A DNA stretch of 13,364 bases, from contig CAMLKQ010000030.1 of the NCBI GenBank assembly GCA_946480585.1, forward strand, positions 1 to 13,364, in the 5' to 3' direction. The notes under the pieces are model-generated. The model saw nothing but the letters and a program-made list of their open reading frames with translations. It searched no databases and was not told the DNA's origin. Source of the stretch: an uncultured Kangiella sp. Its GTDB lineage: Bacteria > Pseudomonadota > Gammaproteobacteria > Enterobacterales > DSM-103792. Positions 6,732 to 13,364 of this stretch are shown one piece after another (the stretch's first letter is position 1; the number at the start of each line of letters is the position of its first letter). The position numbers and the translations under genes are program-made.

Positions 6732-7525
6732 TCATCCGCGCCCTGATCGTCGATGACGAATCGCTGGCTCGTCGTGGCCTGGCGCTGCGGCTGGCCGCGT
6801 TTCCGGAAATTGAAGTCATCGGCCAGTGCAGCAATGGCCGGGAAGCGCTGGCGGCGATCGCCGAGCAGCATCCGGATCTGGTGTTCCTGGATATCCAGAT
6901 GCCGGGACTGAATGGCTTTGATGTGGTGCGGGCACTGCAAACCGAACAAATGCCGTTGATCGTGTTTGTCACGGCGTTCAATGAATACGCACTCGATGCA
7001 TTCGATGTTCACGCGGTCGATTATGTGCTGAAGCCGGCCGATGAAGAGCGTCTGCAAAAGACCATCGAACGGGTCAAGCGGCAGCTGGCGCAAAAGGCAT
7101 CGGAAGCCGACAAGCAGCGGCTGATCAACTTCATCAGTGACATCACCGGCGAGCAATACAGCTCGGTCGATGACGTGTTCCAGCGCGGTGCCGGCGACAG
7201 CTACCCGACCCGGCTGTCGATCAAGGACAAGGGCGAAACGACGCTGGTCGATATCAAGGATATCGCCTGGATCGACGCCGCCGGCGATTACATGTGCCTG
7301 CACGCCGGCAACCAGACCCATATCATGCGCTGCACGATGAAGGAGCTGGAGCGACATCTGAATCCGGCGCTGTTCCAGCGCATCCACCGTTCCACCATCA
7401 TCAATCTGGATCATGTCGACAAGATCCAGAATCATCTAAACGGCGAGTTCTTTCTGCTGCTCAAGAATGGCACCCGGCTCAAGATGAGCCGCGGCTACAA
7501 AGACAAGATTAAACACTTCTCGTAA
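6728..7525 (+). CDS. LytTR-family response regulator
   Basis: 265 residues. The start is GTG 6728, overlapping the kinase stop as GTGA, with GGAG seven bases before it. The receiver domain (about 3-118) has the acidic pocket D9-D10, phospho-acceptor D55 in VFLDIQMPGLNGFD, T82 and K102 (VLKPADEE). A linker leads to the LytTR DNA-binding domain (about 160-263), with SIKDKGETTLVDIKDIAWID and the characteristic FQRIHRSTIINLDHVDKI. Proteins of this class (AlgR, LytR, YehT relatives) bind direct repeats one or two turns apart. It is the likely output of the kinase next door. Plausible targets by position are its own operon (phased GACC array) and the downstream pump genes (TTCGTC words); both are inference. 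Confidence 0.95.
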   Translation: MIIRALIVDDESLARRGLALRLAAFPEIEVIGQCSNGREALAAIAEQHPDLVFLDIQMPGLNGFDVVRALQTEQMPLIVFVTAFNEYALDAFDVHAVDYVLKPADEERLQKTIERVKRQLAQKASEADKQRLINFISDITGEQYSSVDDVFQRGAGDSYPTRLSIKDKGETTLVDIKDIAWIDAAGDYMCLHAGNQTHIMRCTMKELERHLNPALFQRIHRSTIINLDHVDKIQNHLNGEFFLLLKNGTRLKMSRGYKDKIKHFS

Positions 7526-7550
7526 ATATTCCCGGCGTTCTCTGCTCGAT

Positions 7551-7576
7551 ATTGGCATTGCCTATGCAATGCCGAT
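7551..7576 (+). terminator. Strong hairpin after the response regulator gene
   Basis: GGCATTGC-ctat-GCAATGCC (7554-7573) is a perfect eight-pair stem with a four-base loop. One U-G and two A-U pairs extend it to eleven pairs, and it starts 25 bases after the regulator stop. A short T-rich stretch (ctattttct) comes only some 8 bases later, so termination may be partial. It separates the two-component operon from the pump operon. Confidence 0.5.
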
Positions 7577-7633
7577 TCCGCCTCTATTTTCTGCTCGACA
7601 GACACACTCTGTTACGGCCGCAATATCTGGTTA

Positions 7634-7648
7634 ACCGATTACATCGGT
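7634..7648. promoter_or_regulatory. Perfect palindrome ACCGAT-tac-ATCGGT, possible operator
   Basis: A perfect 6-3-6 inverted repeat 118 bases before the pump start. A second palindrome, GCTTGCAAGC, follows at 7653-7662, with a half copy GCAAGC at 7675-7680. Dyads of this type are typical of dimeric repressors, but no TetR/MarR gene is in the window. The binding protein is unknown. Confidence 0.35.
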
Positions 7649-7681
7649 CCGTGCTTGCAAGCTCGCCACTGGTCGCAAGCA

Positions 7682-7749
7682 TTCGTCAATTGACCGCTTC
7701 TGCATTCTCTTTCGTCGCGACTGTGGCCATGCTTCGCCGCAGTTTCGTC
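7682..7749 (+). promoter_or_regulatory. Three TTCGTC words before the RND gene
   Basis: TTCGTC occurs at 7682-7687, 7711-7716 and 7744-7749, spaced 29 and 33 bases; the last two are TTTCGTC. The word is the right half of the AlgR site CCGTTCGTC, and AlgR is a relative of the LytTR regulator encoded just upstream. A TTGACC hexamer at 7690-7695 could be a -35, but no good -10 is seen. Confidence 0.3.
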
Positions 7750-7765
7750 TGCAGGGATGTCGGCC

Positions 7766-10700
7766 ATGAGTTTGACTTCAAAAGCGTTGGCAAATCCGGC
7801 CGCTGTCGCCGTGGTTGTCGCATTGACCATGCTGTTTGGTCTTTATGCCTTCTGGCAGATGCCGATCCAACTGTTTCCGAATATCGAACGGCCCGTGATC
7901 TCGATTCAGACCAGTTGGCGGGCAGCGTCGCCACAGGAACTTGAGTCCGAGATTATCGAGCCGCTGGAAGAGGTCTTGCAGGGCTTGCCCGGGCTCGAGT
8001 CGATTGAATCCAATGCCAATCAGGGCAGTTCCTGGGTCAATCTGGAATTCGCCATCGGCACCGACATGCAGCAGATGCTGATCGACGTGATCAGTCGCAT
8101 GAACCGTTTGCCGGCCTTGCCGCGCGACGCGACACCGCCGCAGGTCCTGCTTGGCGGTTGGGGCGGTGGCCGAGAAGCGCTGACCTACTTCTTTCTGCAA
8201 GCATTGCCCGGTTACCAAGGCTCGCTGAACGCGCAGTTCGATTACATCAATGATGTCGTGCGGCCGCGGCTGGAAGCGGTGCCCGGCGTCTCCAGCGCCA
8301 ACATCGAAGGCGGTGCCGAACAGGAAGAGCTGCAGATCCGTTTCGATACCGAGAAGCTGGTGCAGTACCGGCTGCGGATTCCGGATCTGGTCAACCGGGT
8401 CAGTGTCAGCAATGACGTGTCCGGCGGTCTGCTCGATGTCGGTCGGCGCCAGTACACGCTGCGGTTCAGCGGCAAGTACGAACCGGACGAAATGCGCGAG
8501 CTGATTCTGGAGTGGCGCGATGGTGTACCGATTCGACTGGCCGATGTCGCAACGGTGGAGTTGCGACCGGCGGACCGGGCCAATCTGGCGGTGCAGAATG
8601 GCAACCCGGCGTTCTCGATCCGGATCAACCGGCAGAGCGGCGCCAATGTGCTGGAAGCGCTGACCAAGGTCAAAGCCGAGGTCGAGGCGATCAATACCGA
8701 ATTGCTGGCCGCCAAGCACCTGCGCATGGTGCAGTCGTTCGATCCCTCGGTATTCATCAATCGCGCCGTCGATTTGGTGACCGGTGATCTGATTTACGGG
8801 GTATTGCTGGCGCTGTTCATTTTGTGGGTGTTTGTCCGCAACTGGCGGGCAACGCTGCTGACCGCCTTGGCCATTCCAGCCTCGCTGCTGGCCACCTTTA
8901 TCGTGCTGCAATTTACCGGTCGTTCGTTGAATGTCATTTCGCTGGCGGCGCTCGCGTTTGCCGTGGGAATGGTGCTCGATGCCGCCGTTGTGGTCATGGA
9001 AAACATCATCCGGCTGCGTGAACGTGGCGAGAACGCCGAAGACGCGGCCGAACAGGGTGCCAACCAGGTCTGGGGCGCGTTGATGGCCTCGACTTTGACG
9101 GCGGTCGCGGTGTTCATGCCCGTTTTTTTCCTGAAAGACATCGAAGGTCAGTTGTTCGGTGATTTGGCGCTGACCATTGCCATTGCGGTCTGCATGTCCA
9201 TGCTGGTGGCGGTTACGGTGCTGCCGATTGCTGCACGCTACGGCCTGAAAGTGTTCAACACGGACGACAAGTTCGGTAAGCACTGGGATCGGATGACCGC
9301 ACTGGTGATGCGATTGACCAGTACCGGTCGCAAGCGCGCGACCGTGATTGCGACGTTGCTGCTGGTGCCGACCACGATCACCTGGCTGGCGCTGCCGAGT
9401 CTGGATTACTTGCCGCCGATCAAGCGCGATGCTGTCGATGCCTTTTTCCAGTTCCCGCCCGGCGCCAACATCAATGCGCTCGAAAAAGACGTGGTGAACC
9501 CAATTGTCGAACGCTTGGCGCCTTACATGGCGGGCGAAAAACAGCCGGCGCTGAAAAATTACTACATCCTGATCGGCAATTGGGGCGGCACCATCGGTGT
9601 CCGGGTCAAGGACGAAGACCGCTTGCAGGACATGGTGCAGATCGTCCGCGACGAAATCCTGATCGATTTGCCGGACACCCGTGCCTTTGCCAACCAAGGT
9701 GAGTTGTTTGGCGGTTTTGGCGGCGCCCGCAATGTCGAGTTGCATCTGCAGTCACGCGACAACGACGCCTTGTTGGCAGCCGCGCGCCGGGGCATGGAGA
9801 AAATCCAGCAAGTGATCCCGGGCGCGAATGTCCAGCCGCAACCGGGACTCGATGTGGCCGAGCCGCAGTTGCGACTGAGCCCGGATGACCGCCGCATCAA
9901 TGAAGAGGGCTGGACCCGGCGCGAACTCGGCACCATTGTCCGCGCGCTCGGCGATGGCATGTTCGTCGGAGAGTATTTTGACGGCGACAAGCGCAAGGAT
10001 GTGATCGTCCGCAGCGAGCAGGCGTTCGATCCGGAAACGCTGGCCGATGCGCCCTTGTTTACGCCGGCCGGCAATATCGTCTCGCTGCGCGATCTGGTCG
10101 GCATTGAGCAAACGGTTGGTCCGACCCGGTTGCTGCGCGTCGATCGCAGTCGCACCGTCAGCCTCAACGTAAGCCCGCCGGAAGGCTGGTCGCTGGAGCA
10201 AACCATCGCCACGTTGAAAGCGGAAGTTGAACCGGAACTGCGCGGCCTGTTGCCGGCTGGCGCGAACATTCAATACGGTGGCAATGCCGACCAACTCGAA
10301 AAAGCCATCCGCACGATGGGCGGCAATTTTCTGATGGCGTTGCTGGTGTTGTTCCTGGTGCTGTGCGCGCTGTTCCGCTCGGTCAAAGATGGCGCCCTCG
10401 TGATGCTGACTTTGCCGCTGGCAACGGTTGGCGGCGTCATCGCCCTGCGGCTGCTGAACCTGTTTACGTTTCAGCCGCTCGATGTGCTGACGATGATCGG
10501 TTTCATCATCCTGATTGGCTTGGTGATCAACAACGCCATTCTGTTGGTGGACCAGACCCGCACTGCCGAGCGCAATGGCTTGTCGCGGCACCAGGCTGTC
10601 GAGCAGGCCGTGCGTTGGCGGCTACGGCCGATTTTCATCAGCAGCCTGACTGGATTGGTCGGTACCTTGCCGCTGGTTGTCACGCCCGGTGAAGGCAGCG

Positions 10701-10864
10701 TGATCTACCGTGGCCTTGCAACCGTGATCACCGGCGGCATGGCGGTCAGCACCGTGTTCACCCTGCTGCTGCTGCCGTGTCTGCTGCGACTCGGCGAAAC
10801 CAAACTGATTCTGCTGGAACTGAAAAAACAGCGCACTGAACAGCCGCTCGATAACGCGGCTTGA
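7766..10864 (+). CDS. RND efflux transporter permease subunit (AcrB-like)
   Basis: 1032 residues, normal length for the family. Two halves each have a first helix (about 11-29 and about 525-545), a large periplasmic loop, and a helix bundle (about 336-490 and 853-1008). This is an inner-membrane, proton-driven trimeric pump subunit. In TM4 the sequence is GMVLDAAVVVMEN: D405 stands where AcrB has the first of two Asp, and Ala replaces the second. In TM10 GLVINNAILLVD has Asn where AcrB has its relay Lys. Such variants occur in RND branches outside AcrB/MexB. I prefer ATG 7766 (AGGG nine bases upstream); ATG 7757 would add three residues. The adaptor gene follows after 15 bp. The substrate is unknown; drug or lipid export is more likely than metal export, because no Met-rich metal sites are apparent. 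Confidence 0.93.
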   Translation: MSLTSKALANPAAVAVVVALTMLFGLYAFWQMPIQLFPNIERPVISIQTSWRAASPQELESEIIEPLEEVLQGLPGLESIESNANQGSSWVNLEFAIGTDMQQMLIDVISRMNRLPALPRDATPPQVLLGGWGGGREALTYFFLQALPGYQGSLNAQFDYINDVVRPRLEAVPGVSSANIEGGAEQEELQIRFDTEKLVQYRLRIPDLVNRVSVSNDVSGGLLDVGRRQYTLRFSGKYEPDEMRELILEWRDGVPIRLADVATVELRPADRANLAVQNGNPAFSIRINRQSGANVLEALTKVKAEVEAINTELLAAKHLRMVQSFDPSVFINRAVDLVTGDLIYGVLLALFILWVFVRNWRATLLTALAIPASLLATFIVLQFTGRSLNVISLAALAFAVGMVLDAAVVVMENIIRLRERGENAEDAAEQGANQVWGALMASTLTAVAVFMPVFFLKDIEGQLFGDLALTIAIAVCMSMLVAVTVLPIAARYGLKVFNTDDKFGKHWDRMTALVMRLTSTGRKRATVIATLLLVPTTITWLALPSLDYLPPIKRDAVDAFFQFPPGANINALEKDVVNPIVERLAPYMAGEKQPALKNYYILIGNWGGTIGVRVKDEDRLQDMVQIVRDEILIDLPDTRAFANQGELFGGFGGARNVELHLQSRDNDALLAAARRGMEKIQQVIPGANVQPQPGLDVAEPQLRLSPDDRRINEEGWTRRELGTIVRALGDGMFVGEYFDGDKRKDVIVRSEQAFDPETLADAPLFTPAGNIVSLRDLVGIEQTVGPTRLLRVDRSRTVSLNVSPPEGWSLEQTIATLKAEVEPELRGLLPAGANIQYGGNADQLEKAIRTMGGNFLMALLVLFLVLCALFRSVKDGALVMLTLPLATVGGVIALRLLNLFTFQPLDVLTMIGFIILIGLVINNAILLVDQTRTAERNGLSRHQAVEQAVRWRLRPIFISSLTGLVGTLPLVVTPGEGSVIYRGLATVITGGMAVSTVFTLLLLPCLLRLGETKLILLELKKQRTEQPLDNAA

Positions 10865-10879
10865 CCAAGGAGCATCATC

Positions 10880-12013
10880 ATGTTGCAACTGACTCGCAAC
10901 TGGCGCCAACCCATTGCAACCGGTGTGCTGGCGTTGCTGAGCTGGCTGGGCTCTGATGCAAGAGCGGCGGCGGAACCGGTGCCAAACCTGGTCACCGTCG
11001 CACCGGTTGAGGCGCAGCAGCTGGCGCCGGTGTTGTGGTTACCGGCCAATGTCATCAGCCGGCACGATGCGCCCATCGCCAGCGAACAGGATGGCCAGAT
11101 CACCTGGGTCGCTGAACTCGGCAGCAAGCTGAAACGCGGTGAGCCGTTGGCCCGCATCGACAGCGAGAACCTGAAGCTGCGCCTGGCGGAACAGGAAGCG
11201 GTTTTGCAGCGGTTGCGCGCCAGCGAAGCGTTTTACGAAAAGCAGCTGCAGCGGTTGCAGGCGCTGATCGCCAACAACAGCATCGCCCGTACCGAAATGG
11301 ATGCGACCGAGCGCGATCGCGCCATCAATGCCGCCAGTATCCAGCAGCAACTGATGCTGATTGAGCAAAGCCGGCTGGCCATCCGACGCAGCACCATCAC
11401 CGCACCGTTCGACGGTGTGGTGGCGCAGCAGCATGTGCAGCAAGGCGAATACGTCCGGGTCGGCCAATCGCTGGCGCAGTTGGTGGATTTGGCAGGGCTC
11501 GATATTCAGGTGCAAGCGCCGATCGCTCTGGCCGGTTTCATCGCTGCCGGCAAGCGATTAAGCGTGGAGCTCGATGACCGTATTGTGGAATTGCCGGTGC
11601 GGGTGTTCACGCCATCGGGCTCGATCAGTTCGCGCACGTTCGAACTGCGTTTGGATGCGCGCGCCTTGGCCAATCGAAACGATTCGCTGGCACCGGGGCT
11701 GGCGGTACGGGTCGCCATCCCGAAAGCCGCCGCTGAACAAACGCTGGTCGTGCCGCGCGATGCGCTGGTGATCCGTGAGCAACAGATGTATGTGCTGAAA
11801 GTGACAGCCGATGGCACGGTCCAGCGCTTGCCGGTAACCGCCGGCGCCGGCAGTGGCGACCGGGTCGCCGTGACGGCAGCGTTGGCAGCCGGTGATCAAG
11901 TGATTGTGCGTGGTGCCGAGTCAACCCAGCATGGTCAGAAAGTGCGAATTGCCAACACCGCGACCGCGGCTGCGGGTGGCAAGCTGGCGGGCGCGGTGGC
12001 CAGCATGCGCTGA
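10880..12013 (+). CDS. RND periplasmic adaptor (membrane fusion protein)
   Basis: 377 residues. The ATG at 10880 has a strong AAGGAG seven bases before it. An N-terminal hydrophobic segment (about 12-24) ends in DARAAAEP, which fits a Sec signal peptide cut near residue 31; there is no lipobox cysteine, so it is probably not a lipoprotein. The two lipoyl half-motifs (about 62-94 and 171-206, TITAPFDGVVAQQHVQQGEYV) flank an alpha-helical hairpin (about 95-170). A beta-barrel (about 207-290) and a membrane-proximal domain containing VVPRDALVIREQ follow. The protein would link the RND trimer to a TolC-like outer-membrane channel. Gene order is pump then adaptor, the reverse of acrAB, and no channel gene is present. 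It ends in an Ala/Gly-rich tail of about 20 residues. Confidence 0.93.
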   Translation: MLQLTRNWRQPIATGVLALLSWLGSDARAAAEPVPNLVTVAPVEAQQLAPVLWLPANVISRHDAPIASEQDGQITWVAELGSKLKRGEPLARIDSENLKLRLAEQEAVLQRLRASEAFYEKQLQRLQALIANNSIARTEMDATERDRAINAASIQQQLMLIEQSRLAIRRSTITAPFDGVVAQQHVQQGEYVRVGQSLAQLVDLAGLDIQVQAPIALAGFIAAGKRLSVELDDRIVELPVRVFTPSGSISSRTFELRLDARALANRNDSLAPGLAVRVAIPKAAAEQTLVVPRDALVIREQQMYVLKVTADGTVQRLPVTAGAGSGDRVAVTAALAAGDQVIVRGAESTQHGQKVRIANTATAAAGGKLAGAVASMR

Positions 12014-12020
12014 TCGCCAT

Positions 12021-12053
12021 CGGCGCGTGGCCAATCGGTTTCGCCACGCGCCG
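12021..12053. terminator. Bidirectional terminator-like inverted repeat
   Basis: CGGCGCGTGGC and GCCACGCGCCG are perfect 11-base arms around an 11-base loop, between the stops of two convergent genes (12013 and 12081). It folds the same way on both strands. No T-run follows on either side, so termination may need Rho, or the hairpin may protect 3' ends. Confidence 0.6.
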
Positions 12054-12080
12054 TGGCTGATCAGGCCGGGAATGGCTTGC

Positions 12081-12638
12081 TCAGGGCCACAACCACATGA
12101 ACGTGAACGCGCTGATGGTCGCGTAAATCAGCGCATCGAGCAGATGTTTGCCAACACTGCGCCATGGCACACACATCCAGATGCCGTTGATGACGCTGCC
12201 GGTGCCATACGCGAGCAGGCTGATCAGGCCAATGAGGTGGGCGGCGCGGTGGCTGTCGGCACCAATGCCTACTGACTGCACCGCGGCCAGTGCCGCGATG
12301 GCAGCTACCAGCAGGGTCACCAGAAACCAGCTGCCGAGTGATTTGCCCATGTTGGGCAGGCCGGCGTTGCCAATCATCAGAAAACCGATCGGGCCTTCGC
12401 GGTATTTGCTCAACATCGCCTCGTCCTGCATCGCTTTCATGTCGGTGCAATAAGGCACTACGTATTTGCCGGGGCCGATCTTGCCGTTCAACAAGGCCTT
12501 GCGTACCTCGTCTTCATTGGGCAGCTGACGGTAATCCGGTTTGTGCCATTGCAACACCATATGAATCAGACTGCTGGCAATGAAAATGAAAACTGCGGTC
12601 AGCAGAATCGGCAACCAGAGTGACAGTAATGCGGTCAT
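12081..12638 (-). CDS. Conserved-looking four-helix membrane protein, function unknown
   Basis: 185 residues. The ATG at 12638 has AAGGAG eight bases upstream. Hydrophobic segments at about 5-28, 101-122, 131-155 and 163-183 suggest four membrane helices. Between the first two lies a soluble stretch of about 70 residues rich in charged and Gly/Pro residues (NEDEVRKALLNGKIGPGKYV, then VPYCTDMKAMQDEAMLSKYR and a Gly-rich GNAGLPNMGKSLGSW). The phrasing looks like a real conserved family, but I cannot assign a name or activity. It follows the AHSA1-type gene after 66 bp on the same strand and probably shares its transcript; the strong inverted repeat at 12021-12053 would end it. Confidence 0.8.
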   Translation of the reverse strand: MTALLSLWLPILLTAVFIFIASSLIHMVLQWHKPDYRQLPNEDEVRKALLNGKIGPGKYVVPYCTDMKAMQDEAMLSKYREGPIGFLMIGNAGLPNMGKSLGSWFLVTLLVAAIAALAAVQSVGIGADSHRAAHLIGLISLLAYGTGSVINGIWMCVPWRSVGKHLLDALIYATISAFTFMWLWP

Positions 12639-12704
12639 GCGTTGTTCTCCTTGTTCTGTTGTTGTACCGATGAAAAGAGGGAATGTGTTGTCGCCGTTGG
12701 CGGT

Positions 12705-13163
12705 TCACATCGTGCGCAAATACGCCGACAGCCGCTCCAGGTTCTGCTGGGCGCCTTCGAGCGCGCCAAACTCGCGCACGACCCGCTCGCGCATCTCGGC
12801 GGTCGCGAGTCGCATGCACATGTCGAGTCGGGTCTTGCCGGCTTCTTCCAGAAACAGCACGGTCACTTCAAATTCGATGCTGGGCACCGGCACATCCTCG
12901 CAATGGTCGTAAACCAGTCGCTCATTGGCGACGATTTCGCGGAACACCACGCGGTTCGGGTAATCGCGGCCGTCCGGGCCATGCATGATGAAGCGCCAGA
13001 CGCCGCCCGGTTTGAGCTGCATTTCGTGGATGGTGGTGGTGAAGCCGTTGGGGCCCCACCAGTGCCGCACGTGCTCGGGTGTGGTCCAGGCCTGAAACAC
13101 CAGCGAGGGCGGCGCGTCGAGCAAACGGCTGATCCGGATCTCGCGGTCACTGTAATCGGTCAT
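12705..13163 (-). CDS. SRPBCC (AHSA1/Aha1-like) domain protein
   Basis: 152 residues, one complete START-like SRPBCC fold, cytoplasmic. The ATG at 13163 has GGAG eight bases before it. Family marks: EIRISRLLDAPPSLVFQAWT at the start, the WWGPNGFTTT block, MQLKPGGVWRFIMHGPDG, FREIVANERLVY and the C-terminal helix (GALEGAQQNLERLSAYLRTM). Such domains bind hydrophobic ligands in a deep cavity. Bacterial members of this group often sit in operons with an ArsR-type repressor and other SRPBCC genes, and few have a defined role. Here another SRPBCC-like C-terminus lies directly upstream, and a membrane protein lies downstream. No enzymatic residues can be asserted. Confidence 0.92.
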   Translation of the reverse strand: MTDYSDREIRISRLLDAPPSLVFQAWTTPEHVRHWWGPNGFTTTIHEMQLKPGGVWRFIMHGPDGRDYPNRVVFREIVANERLVYDHCEDVPVPSIEFEVTVLFLEEAGKTRLDMCMRLATAEMRERVVREFGALEGAQQNLERLSAYLRTM

Positions 13164-13281
13164 CGGAAGATCTCCGCTTGGCTATCGGCAGGCACTCGCC
13201 GCCTGGCAGCGAAGCTGTTGTGATTGTTCTTTGGCGACGAGTGTGTGCGCAGCGGCCCGCGTGCGTGTTTGGCTGAGTGGC

Positions 13282-13364
13282 CTATGCATTGGCCAACGCA
13301 TCCGCCAGACGCTGCAAGGCGCCTTGCCAGCCCTCGCGGTAACCGTGTGCCATTGCCGCTTGTT
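13282..13364 (-). CDS. C-terminal end of a second SRPBCC-like protein, partial
   Basis: The last 26 codons of a gene that enters from the right edge, ending at TAG 13282-13284. The visible peptide is QAAMAHGYREGWQGALQRLA followed by DALANA. An amphipathic helix with GYREGW and a Leu-rich end resembles the C-terminal helix of AHSA1-type SRPBCC proteins (compare the end of the neighbour at 12705). The 118-bp gap to that neighbour has no clear promoter, so both are probably co-transcribed. The stop codon lies in the loop of a weak TGGCC-GGCCA hairpin. Assignment to the family rests on this short tail and on context. Confidence 0.55.
   Translation of the reverse strand, partial: QAAMAHGYREGWQGALQRLADALANA

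Noticed and set aside
7778..9745. 655-codon minus-strand reading frame opposite the RND gene
   Set aside because: Antisense shadow of a clear RND permease. The composition is Gln/His/Arg-heavy, with no domain seen.
13189..13205. CAGGC-actcgcc-GCCTG hairpin upstream of the AHSA1-like gene
   Set aside because: Only five pairs with no T-run. Too weak to call a terminator or operator in GC-rich DNA.
1..13364. tRNA, rRNA, transposase or integrase genes
   Set aside because: No cloverleaf, rRNA-like segment or recombinase motif was recognised on either strand.

Overview
The window looks like chromosomal DNA of a high-GC Gram-negative bacterium, most likely a gammaproteobacterium. This rests on a TonB-dependent siderophore receptor preceded by a Fur-like operator, an RND pump with its periplasmic adaptor, a GGDEF-EAL signalling protein and a LytS/AlgZ-type kinase with a LytTR regulator. 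The genus cannot be named from the sequence. Long antisense reading frames opposite nearly every gene are composition artefacts.

Region 1 (1-5090, all minus strand, so transcription runs right to left): an RNA ligase of the RtcB family (3939-5090) overlaps by 4 nt a PrfH-type release factor (3304-3942). Downstream come a 916-residue GAF-PAS-GAF-GGDEF-EAL protein (453-3203) and the first 101 codons of a TonB-dependent receptor (303 to the left edge), which has its own Fur-like operator. The RtcB-PrfH pair is the known module for ribosomes cut in the 16S rRNA decoding region: PrfH frees the stalled peptide and RtcB reseals the rRNA.

Region 2 (5091-5555, about 465 bp without an ordinary gene) is the most intriguing stretch. 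Going upstream from rtcB it holds a cluster of short perfect hairpins (5171-5261), a 13-codon ORF with a consensus Shine-Dalgarno (5277-5318) that can be masked by a 7-bp inverted repeat, a plausible promoter for that ORF, and then five GACC words whose spacings (21, 10, 11, 22) are all multiples of one helical turn. The phased array lies between the minus-strand leader promoter and the plus-strand kinase gene, so one regulator could act on both sides.

Region 3 (5556-12013, plus strand): a histidine kinase (5556-6731) and LytTR response regulator (6728-7525) overlap by 4 nt. A regulatory-looking spacer follows, with a terminator-like hairpin, a perfect palindrome and three TTCGTC words. It is followed by an RND permease (7766-10864) and its adaptor (10880-12013), with no outer-membrane factor alongside. 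The layout suggests that the two-component system controls the pump.

Region 4 (12014-13364, minus strand, convergent with region 3 across a strong inverted repeat): the C-terminal end of an SRPBCC-like protein, a complete AHSA1-type SRPBCC protein (12705-13163) and an uncharacterised four-helix membrane protein (12081-12638), probably one operon.
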